Source: Xanthomonas sp. Leaf131
GTDB taxonomy: Bacteria; Pseudomonadota; Gammaproteobacteria; Xanthomonadales; Xanthomonadaceae
Direction of reading: 5' to 3'
Assembly (NCBI RefSeq): GCF_001423495.1
Contig: NZ_LMOG01000004.1
Location: 62,001 to 126,000, forward strand
DNA length: 64,000 nucleotides
Part shown: piece after piece, positions 58,214 to 64,000 of the stretch
Layout of the letters: every line of letters starts with the position of its first letter
Position numbering within the stretch: position 1 is the first letter of the stretch
Position numbers and translations under genes: made by a program
Notes under the pieces: model-generated
What the model saw: the letters and a program-made list of their open reading frames with translations, nothing else
What the model was told of the DNA's origin: nothing
Databases searched by the model: none

Positions 58214-59218
58214 CTACGCTATAGGATTCGGGGAGTCAGATGTCTCCATCTCGACGGAGGTGGTGTAGGCGGCCGCTCCTGCCAAGACGTGGATAGCTTT
58301 GGCGATAAGCCATCTGCTCTTGTCGATCTCAGCCTTGAAGCCTAGTACCGAAGCTATCTGTTCTGGAGCTAGATCCGGACGGCCAACTGCGAGCGTGTAG
58401 TCAAACCTCGCTACACCGCGCTTGATTCGTTCGAGCTCGGCGTTAGCGTGCTGCCGAGCAACGTTCTCATCCACATACGACTCGCGTAGGCGCTTTGCAT
58501 TGTCGTCAGTGCCCACCAGCACCGATTGCCGCCGCGCCTTGCCCTTGTCCACCCAGTAGGCTCGCACGCCGGTATAGGCATCGCGGTCCGCCACCGAGTA
58601 GCGATGCTGATCACCGTCGCGGCGCGTCAGCGTGACAGTCGGTAGTGGCTTGCCGGTTGCTGTTGTGCCGGCGCCAATCGGCGCAAATACCAGCGTGCCG
58701 GCTTTCACCGTGGCTACCGCATCGAAACGCTGCCCCAGGCGGGTGAGCAGGTTCATGTCGCTCTCGTTGGCCTGGTCGAGGTGCGGCAGCTTCGTGCGCG
58801 CGAGCGCCTCTGCCACACGCGGCGTCAATCCATGCTCGCCGGCCAGCGCGTTGAGCACGGCGCCCAATGTCGTGTTGTGCCAGCTACGTTCGCGGCGCGT
58901 GCGCATGTCGGCGGTGAGGTCCGCGCTGCGCGCCCGCACGGTGATGATGTCCGGCGCACCGCTGTACTCGACCTCGTCCACGATGAAGGTGCCTTTGTCG
59001 ACCAGGCCGGTGTCTTTCCAACCCAATGCCACGGCCAGGCGCACGCCGCGCTTGGGGAGTGCCATCTTGCCGTCGTGGTCGTGGATGCGCAGATCCAGCT
59101 GGTCGGCTTCGCCGCCGCGGCACTCGGTGAGGGTGAGGTCGAGCAGGCGCGGGGCAATGCGCTCGGTGAGGTCGATGCCATCGAGCACCACGCGCCACTG
59201 CGGAATCGGGTAGCTCAC
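58214..59218 (-). CDS. P2 gpD-like tail/baseplate hub protein (late control D)
   Basis: A 334-residue homolog of P2 gpD, a tail protein at the hub of the baseplate. Features are WRVVLDGIDLTERIAPRLLDL at the start, QLDLRIHDHDGKM, a LysM-like middle region (LGAVLNALAGEHGLTP) and a C-terminus ending SVEMETSDSP. It starts with GTG that overlaps the gpU stop (GTGA). In P2, gene ogr follows D; here the Pycsar-like genes do. Confidence 0.9.
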   Translation of the reverse strand: MSYPIPQWRVVLDGIDLTERIAPRLLDLTLTECRGGEADQLDLRIHDHDGKMALPKRGVRLAVALGWKDTGLVDKGTFIVDEVEYSGAPDIITVRARSADLTADMRTRRERSWHNTTLGAVLNALAGEHGLTPRVAEALARTKLPHLDQANESDMNLLTRLGQRFDAVATVKAGTLVFAPIGAGTTATGKPLPTVTLTRRDGDQHRYSVADRDAYTGVRAYWVDKGKARRQSVLVGTDDNAKRLRESYVDENVARQHANAELERIKRGVARFDYTLAVGRPDLAPEQIASVLGFKAEIDKSRWLIAKAIHVLAGAAAYTTSVEMETSDSPNPIA

Positions 59219-59616
59219 GCGGTGGTTGCCTCCGGCGTGGCGTCGTCTGCTCGGCGCAGGCTCAGCTGGAACTCAATGCGGCGCGGTGTGCCGTCCTCGA
59301 AGAACAGCGAGGCTGTCTCGTTGAGGGATAGCAGCAGGTATGGCCCGTAGACCACGCCTGCGCCATCCACTAGCGGCAGCGGCTCACCATCGGCTGCGAG
59401 CTCGCGCAGCGTGTCCAGCGACGCGCGCGTGCCGGTGAGCTCGGGTGCGATCAAGCCAGACAGGTCGATGCTGTCGTCGCCCGGGCCCAGGAACTGGCTG
59501 GCTGGCCGCGCGCCGACGCGCTCGCTGGTGGCATGGCGCCAGCTCATCTGCCGCTGCAGCTGCAGGAAGGCGGCGCTGTCGAGGGAAAACACGAACGTGC
59601 CGTAGGACATCATCAT
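59215..59616 (-). CDS. P2 gpU-like tail protein
   Basis: A 133-residue homolog of P2 gpU, a tail-completion protein. It begins MMMSYGTFVFSLDSAAFLQL, with RQMSWRHATSERVG and, at the end, RIEFQLSLRRADD, as in the family. It lies between the tape measure gene and D, as in P2. Confidence 0.88.
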   Translation of the reverse strand: MMMSYGTFVFSLDSAAFLQLQRQMSWRHATSERVGARPASQFLGPGDDSIDLSGLIAPELTGTRASLDTLRELAADGEPLPLVDGAGVVYGPYLLLSLNETASLFFEDGTPRRIEFQLSLRRADDATPEATTA

Positions 59617-59628
59617 CGGGGTGGATCC

Positions 59629-62499
59629 TCAGTCGTCGCGCAGGCTGGAGCGGCGGGCCGCCGCTGTGCGCCGGTCGCGCTCTTCAAGTTGGCGGGCGAC
59701 TTCGCGCGCCAGGGCATTGGTATCCATGCCGGGCGCGGCGTGGACGTGGATGACGTAGCTATTCCCGCCTGCAGGCGCGCCTGGTGCGCGCGCAGGTGCG
59801 GTCAACGGCGCGCGGCTGTCGATCGCTGCCACCGGCGCTGTGGCGGTTGCCAGGGCCAGCCCAGCGCCCACCGCACGCATCCGGTTGCCAAGCGCCGTCA
59901 CGGCCTGCACGGGGGCGCCTTGGCCGCGCTGCAGGCCCACGGTGAGGCCTTGCATGGTGAAGTCACCCAGCTGGGCGAACACGCGTGACGGGCTATGGAT
60001 GCCCAGCAAGCCCTTGAAGCGATCGACCACGCCGCTGCCGACGCTGGCGATCGCATCGCCGGCGGCGCCGAGCTTGGAGCGGATGCCCTGGACAAGGCCG
60101 CTGATCATGTCTGCGCCGGCCTGCAGCATCCGGGCCGGCCAGTTGGCGAGCTGCAGGTTGATGCCGGCCCACAGCTGCAGCAGCCCTTGGCGGATGCGAT
60201 CGCCGTTCCCGGTGAACACGCCCACGATCAGCGACCAGGTGCCCTGGACCGCTTGCCACACGCCGCCGAGGATCTGCTTGATCACCGGCAGCACGAACAC
60301 GAACGCCTGCACGAGCCAACCGATCGCCTTGACCGCCAGTTGCAGCTGGGTGACCAGTACCGCGCCCAGGATCTGCCCGAAGCCGCGGCCGGCCTGCGTT
60401 GCACCGTGCAACTGCGCGGTGGTGGCCTCGAACGGTGTCAGCAGCTGCTTCACCCACGCCCAGGCCTGGCCCATCGCGGCGGCCACCGTGTCCCACACCG
60501 GGCCCAGCGGCGCGAGCGCGGTCTGCAGCTCGGCCAGCACCGGCGCGGCCACATCGACGATGCCTTGCCACACGCCGATGGCGAAGGCCTTGATCGGCCC
60601 CCAGTACTTCCACACCAGCAGCGCCACCGCCGCAACGGCTGCACCGATCGCCAGCACCGGCAGGCTGACGCCGCCGAGCAGCGGCAGCAGCAGGCGCGCA
60701 CCGTTGGCGAGCATGGGCAGCACGCGGCCGCCAAACGACAGCACCTGGCGAATGAGCGCGCCGAATCCGCCGCCGCCCGACAGCAGTGCGACGGCGCCGT
60801 GGATCTGCGAGAACGCCATCGCGGCCACGCCGCCGGCGACCAGCAGCCCGCCCAGGACGGTGAGCAACGCCGCGCCACCGATTGCGACCTTGGCGATCGC
60901 ACCGACCAGGGCTGGGTTGGCGCGGATCCACGTTGTGACCTGGCCGACCACGGCGGCGGTGCGCTCGGTCAATTCCTTGAACTGCGGCAGCAGGGTCTGG
61001 CCGATCGACTGGGACACCACCACGGCTGTGTTCTTCAGCAGCTGCAGCGAGTTGGCCGAGGTGGCCACACGCGATGCGTACTCGGCCGACATCGAGCCGC
61101 CGTAGCGCTGCGCGTCGGCGACCTTGGCGAAGTTGCCCTGCAGCAGTTCCAGATTGGTCAGCAGCGGTGCGATCGCGCCGATCGATTCGCGCCCGAACAG
61201 CTGCGTCATGGTCGCAGCCTGCTCGGCTTTGGGCAGTGCGCGCAGCTTCTGCAGCACGGACATGATTGCCCCTCCGGCGTCCTTCTGCATCACCTGGGCC
61301 ATGGTGGTGGCCTTGATGCCAAGCTTGTCGAAGGCCTCGCGCTGGCTCTTGGTGGCCGACTCGCCCGAGGCCAGGGTGAGCAACATGTTCTTGATGCCGG
61401 TGGCCGAGACTTCCGACTCGATGCCCATGCCGGCAACCGTGGCGCCCAAGGCCGCCAGCGGGCCGCTCTGCAGGCCGGCGACTTCGCCCAGGGCACCGAT
61501 GCGGTTCACCACCGCGCTAATCTTGTTGACGCTGGCCGGGCCGGTGTTGCCGAGGTAGTTGATCTTGTCGGCCAGCACGACCACCTCGGCCTGGCCCATG
61601 CGAAACGCTGTGCGCCAGGTCGCCATCGTCTGGCCGGCTTCCTCTGCGCTGCTGTCGAAGGCCACGCCCATCTTGGCGGCGTCCTCAGCGAAGCGGACCA
61701 GCTCCTGGCGCGGGATGGACGCTTGACCGGCGGCCGCGACGATTTTGGCGATGTCGGCCGGCAGCATCGGCAGGCGCATGGACAGGTTCTCCACATCGCG
61801 GCCCATCTGGGCGAACTGCTGCGGCGTGCTGAAGTCCACGACCTTGCGCACGTCTGCCATCGCCGACTCGAATTCCATCGCATCGCTGATCGGCAGTGCG
61901 GAGGCGCGCAAGGCCCGCTGGCCGGCGAACGCCATACCGGCGCCATAGGCGCTCGCCTGCAGGCCGGCGCTCTGGATGCGGGCGCTGCGTCGTTGTGCAG
62001 CATCGATCGCCACCAGGCGCTGCTGCTGGGCGCGCATGGCGGTGTTGGTGCTCTCAATCTCGCTGCGCAAGCGGCGCTCGTGGGTGACCAGGTCGCGCGT
62101 GCTGATCCCGGCCGTCTCCAGCCGGCCGCGCAGCCGCTGCAGGCCGGCTTCCTGTGCACCATGAGCGGCCTTGAGCTCACGAGCGGTGCGTACGGCGCGC
62201 TCGAACTCGGCATTCATTGCCGCCGTGGGCGTGCCGGCGGCCTTCATCTGTTGGGCAAGCGTGCGCACCGACTGCCGCTGCGCATCGAGCGCGGCCTTGG
62301 CGCGCTGCGCCATAGCCACCTGCTCGCGGTAGGCGCCGATGTCGCGGTGTTGGCTGTTGAGCTGGCGCAGCGCATCACGCTGGTTGCGTAGCGCCGTGGC
62401 AACGCCACGGCTGCCATTGAGCACGCGGCGGAACGGACCGGTGGCGCGATCGACTGCGGCCAGGATGACCTGCAGGCGCAGATTGTCAGAGGCCGCCAT
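59629..62499 (-). CDS. Phage tail tape measure protein (P2 gpT-like)
   Basis: A 956-residue protein that sets tail length. A long coiled coil fills roughly the first 200 residues (REQVAMAQRAKAALDAQRQS). The TP901-type tape measure core follows with FESAMADVRKVVDFS. Hydrophobic helices lie from about 500 to 630 (GAIAKVAIGGAALLTVLGGL), and LLGIHSPSRVFAQLGDF is a tape-measure signature near the C-terminus. It starts 29 bases after the end of E'. Confidence 0.93.
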   Translation of the reverse strand: MAASDNLRLQVILAAVDRATGPFRRVLNGSRGVATALRNQRDALRQLNSQHRDIGAYREQVAMAQRAKAALDAQRQSVRTLAQQMKAAGTPTAAMNAEFERAVRTARELKAAHGAQEAGLQRLRGRLETAGISTRDLVTHERRLRSEIESTNTAMRAQQQRLVAIDAAQRRSARIQSAGLQASAYGAGMAFAGQRALRASALPISDAMEFESAMADVRKVVDFSTPQQFAQMGRDVENLSMRLPMLPADIAKIVAAAGQASIPRQELVRFAEDAAKMGVAFDSSAEEAGQTMATWRTAFRMGQAEVVVLADKINYLGNTGPASVNKISAVVNRIGALGEVAGLQSGPLAALGATVAGMGIESEVSATGIKNMLLTLASGESATKSQREAFDKLGIKATTMAQVMQKDAGGAIMSVLQKLRALPKAEQAATMTQLFGRESIGAIAPLLTNLELLQGNFAKVADAQRYGGSMSAEYASRVATSANSLQLLKNTAVVVSQSIGQTLLPQFKELTERTAAVVGQVTTWIRANPALVGAIAKVAIGGAALLTVLGGLLVAGGVAAMAFSQIHGAVALLSGGGGFGALIRQVLSFGGRVLPMLANGARLLLPLLGGVSLPVLAIGAAVAAVALLVWKYWGPIKAFAIGVWQGIVDVAAPVLAELQTALAPLGPVWDTVAAAMGQAWAWVKQLLTPFEATTAQLHGATQAGRGFGQILGAVLVTQLQLAVKAIGWLVQAFVFVLPVIKQILGGVWQAVQGTWSLIVGVFTGNGDRIRQGLLQLWAGINLQLANWPARMLQAGADMISGLVQGIRSKLGAAGDAIASVGSGVVDRFKGLLGIHSPSRVFAQLGDFTMQGLTVGLQRGQGAPVQAVTALGNRMRAVGAGLALATATAPVAAIDSRAPLTAPARAPGAPAGGNSYVIHVHAAPGMDTNALAREVARQLEERDRRTAAARRSSLRDD

Positions 62500-62528
62500 T
62501 TAGGCGGCCTCGGGATTCGGGTGGGGCA

Positions 62529-62642
62529 TCATTCGGCTCCGCTTCGCAGGCGGGCACGCTCGCGCCACGCCGTGAGTTCGTGCAGCGACCAGCCGTCCAT
62601 TTCAGACGGCGGCCAATGGAAGACGGCCGCGATGTCGGCCAT
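62529..62642 (-). CDS. Phage tail protein GpE' (GpE family), short reading frame
   Basis: A 37-residue frame reading MADIAAVFHWPPSEMDGWSL and ending RLRSGAE, the GpE-family signature of P2-like phages. It is too short for most gene finders. The frame is also open upstream without a stop back to the T-run in gene E, and it is in the -1 frame relative to E. It is therefore most likely made mainly as the C-terminal part of an E+E' fusion, as in P2. Confidence 0.8.
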   Translation of the reverse strand: MADIAAVFHWPPSEMDGWSLHELTAWRERARLRSGAE

Positions 62643-62650
62643 CGCATCCT

Positions 62651-62953
62651 CTACGCAGTCGGGAAGTCCGCTTCCCTCTGTGCCTTGGGCAAGAAAAAAA
62701 CCTGCACCTCCTGGCCCACGGCCAGCAGGTCGGCCGGATCCATCGCGTTGACGTCGGCGGTGGTCAGGGTGGGCGAGGAAATACGCGGCAGCAGCGTTGC
62801 CAGTGCGGTGACATCCAGCTGCAGCACGTCAGTGAGCTTGAGGCCGCGCAACTCGCCGGCGCCCGGCTTGCGCACGTTGATCTGGGTGATGGTTTGCTCG
62901 CCGCGCACGATGGGTTGGTCGAGGGCAACGGCTGGGGAAAACGTCGGGGTCAT
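62651..62953 (-). CDS. Phage tail assembly chaperone (P2 gpE/Mu gp41-like)
   Basis: A 100-residue protein (ALDQPIVRGEQTITQINVRK; GELRGLKLTDVLQLDV) of the gpE/gp41 tail-assembly family. Such proteins chaperone the tape measure protein and exist as a short form (E) and a frameshifted long form (E+E'). Its last codons contain a run of seven T that would allow the frameshift. Confidence 0.87.
   Translation of the reverse strand: MTPTFSPAVALDQPIVRGEQTITQINVRKPGAGELRGLKLTDVLQLDVTALATLLPRISSPTLTTADVNAMDPADLLAVGQEVQVFFLPKAQREADFPTA
62693..62700 (-). promoter_or_regulatory. Candidate -1 frameshift slippery site in gene E
   Basis: On the minus strand seven T are followed by C, read in the E frame as GTT TTT TTC TTG. 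A -1 slip here continues VFFLAQGTEGSGLPDCVEDA straight into MADIAAVFHW of E' with no stop. P2 uses a similar T-run at the same place, so this element is strongly supported by context. Confidence 0.8.
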
Positions 62954-62998
62954 CGGAAGGTCTCAAGGCGGAGGACTGGCGGCGCCAGGCCGGAAGGG

Positions 62999-63508
62999 TC
63001 AGGCGCCGATGGCGCGGCGTTGGGCGGCGAGCAGATCCACGCCATTGACGATCTCAGTCATGTTCACGAAATCGATCTCGATCACGGTGGTGCCGTTGAT
63101 GGTCAGCTTGTAGTAGCTGGCCGAGGTCTTGACCGAAAACTCGGTGTCATCGCCGGACTTGCCGGTGCCCGGATCGATCTCGCTGTGGCGGCCGCGCACG
63201 ACCACCTCCACTGCATCGACTTCTGCGGTGTCGTCGCGCTGGTAGGCGCCGGCAAAGCGCAGCTGCACGGCGTTGTGGGTGGTGGCGCCGTACTGATTCA
63301 GCACACCGCGCATCAGACCGCCGCACTTCCATTCGAGCTCGATCTTTTCCTGGCCGAAGTCGATATCGACCGGGCCATTCATGCCGCCGCCGCGGTACTC
63401 CTCCATCTTGCGAGTGAGCGTTGGCAGCTTCACCTCGACCACCTGGCCGAGATAGCTCTCGCCGTCGTTGAACAGGTTGAGCGCTTTGAGTTTCTTGGGC
63501 AAAGCCAT
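62999..63508 (-). CDS. Phage major tail tube protein (P2 FII-like)
   Basis: A 169-residue tail tube subunit (MALPKKLKALNLFNDGESYL; VVRGRHSEIDPGTGKSGDD; VIEIDFVNMTEIVNGVDL). These blocks are standard in the FII family of contractile-tail phages. It lies between the sheath and E genes. Confidence 0.92.
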   Translation of the reverse strand: MALPKKLKALNLFNDGESYLGQVVEVKLPTLTRKMEEYRGGGMNGPVDIDFGQEKIELEWKCGGLMRGVLNQYGATTHNAVQLRFAGAYQRDDTAEVDAVEVVVRGRHSEIDPGTGKSGDDTEFSVKTSASYYKLTINGTTVIEIDFVNMTEIVNGVDLLAAQRRAIGA

Positions 63509-63537
63509 GGGTTTCTCCGGGAATCAGATCAGGTGCG

Positions 63538-64000
63538 TTACGCGTTGACGCGGTCGGCGAAGTCGGCCAGGTAGCTGGTGGTGATCTTCTGGTAGAGCTG
63601 CAGGTTCTCCAGCGGCGGTACCGGCGTGTAGTCGTAATCGATCCGCAGCGCGCCATCGGCCAGCGTGGTGGCGCTGTTGACCGTGCCGTCGTACCAGGCG
63701 TTGGCATCGATCAGATAGCCGGAGGACTTGAGATCGCGGAACTTGGCGTTGATCGTTTCGAGCAGGTCTTTGACCAGCGAGGGATGCATCGGCTTGTCGA
63801 CGTAGAACGCCACGCCCTCGGCGATCGTGTCGGCCAGGATCTGCGCCGTGCGCGTGGCCGTCTCGAACGCGAACATGCTGTCCTCGGCGCACGTGCGCGA
63901 ACCCCAGAAGCGCTGGCCGTTGAAGGTGATCAGCGTGGTGATGTCGCCTTCGTTGAGCACGCCGGCATCGGTGGCCGGATCCTGCAGATCCCAGTGCACA
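63538..64000 (-). CDS. Phage tail sheath protein (P2 FI-like), C-terminal part
   Basis: The last 153 or so residues of a contractile tail sheath protein, cut by the right edge. FNGQRFWGSRTCAEDSMFAFE, TATRTAQILADTI and YVDKPMHPSLVKDLLE are typical of the C-terminal domain. The presence of sheath and tube shows that this is a contractile-tailed, myovirus-type prophage. Confidence 0.92.
   Translation of the reverse strand, partial: VHWDLQDPATDAGVLNEGDITTLITFNGQRFWGSRTCAEDSMFAFETATRTAQILADTIAEGVAFYVDKPMHPSLVKDLLETINAKFRDLKSSGYLIDANAWYDGTVNSATTLADGALRIDYDYTPVPPLENLQLYQKITTSYLADFADRVNA

Larger units (their letters stand above)
48205..64000. mobile_element. P2-like prophage integrated at a tRNA 3' end (right end outside window)
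   Basis: The element starts at or within the 3' end of the CAT-anticodon tRNA and runs beyond the right edge. Supporting facts are an adjacent tyrosine integrase, a compact early operon, a divergent repressor and DNA-binding protein, a primase/helicase-like replication gene, an Ogr/Delta zinc finger, and P2-type tail genes in the order FI-FII-E-E'-T-U-D. The exact attachment core cannot be set because the other junction is not visible. Capsid, baseplate and lysis genes should lie to the right. It also carries a Pycsar-like cassette. Confidence 0.93.

Noticed and set aside
59995-62391. Open frame of 798 codons antisense to the tape measure gene
   Set aside because: It is a shadow of the long tape measure frame; the translation is repetitive His/Gln/Arg-rich with no motif.

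Overview
The window is high-GC chromosomal DNA from a gammaproteobacterium, almost certainly a Xanthomonas species. Gene content and order (rhlB beside trxA, ftsE-ftsX, rpoH, priA, sppA, tsaC-topA, smg-dprA, def-fmt-rsmB, rpoD) fit xanthomonads, as do the GTAG-type palindromic repeats and the many proteins of DUF families common there. The species cannot be fixed from the sequence alone.

Positions 1-47900 are ordinary core genome. In order they hold: thioredoxin (partial) and RhlB; ftsE, ftsX, a two-receiver regulator and ung as one overlapping run; rpoH behind a sigma-E-like promoter; a TRIC-type channel, NADH dehydrogenase II, a Coa1-like protein, a NYN-LOTUS protein and a GST; priA, with a perfect DnaA-box palindrome upstream; a membrane protein plus a DUF3106 protein; DUF3667, MATE, SppA, SDR and DUF4124 genes; tsaC-topA; two GYF_2-domain membrane proteins, one of them pilin-like; smg-dprA; a LysM protein; def-fmt-rsmB; a cell-envelope group (GT39, O-antigen ligase-like, GT2, CDP-glycerol transferase-like); two PH-domain membrane proteins; ribA; a GNAT; a lipid A acyltransferase; dtd; and rpoD.

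From about 48200 to the right edge the window is a P2-like prophage whose far end lies outside. It sits at the 3' end of a tRNA with anticodon CAT, best read as tRNA-Ile2. Nearly all its genes are on the minus strand. An integrase and ten small, mostly overlapping early genes come first. A 320-base intergenic region packed with hairpins follows, then a large primase/helicase-like replication protein, two small unknown genes, an Ogr/Delta-type zinc-finger activator and a BcepMu gp16-like DNA-binding protein. The divergent XRE repressor is next. A perfect TTGACA promoter element on the minus strand overlaps an imperfect palindrome between the two regulators, which is the likely lysogeny switch. 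P2-type tail genes (D, U, T, E', E, FII, partial FI) fill the right end; E and E' are joined by a run of seven T on the coding strand that would allow a -1 frameshift.

The most notable cargo is a two-gene, AT-rich cassette between gene D and the repressor. It encodes a small membrane protein of the Pycsar effector (PycTM/DUF5706) type and a stand-alone class III nucleotide cyclase whose base-selecting and transition-state positions differ from adenylate and guanylate cyclases. This is very likely a prophage-borne Pycsar anti-phage system, in which the cyclase makes a cyclic pyrimidine nucleotide on infection and the membrane effector responds. Pycsar as a class is known; its placement as P2-type cargo and the hairpin cluster in the same prophage are the parts most worth follow-up.
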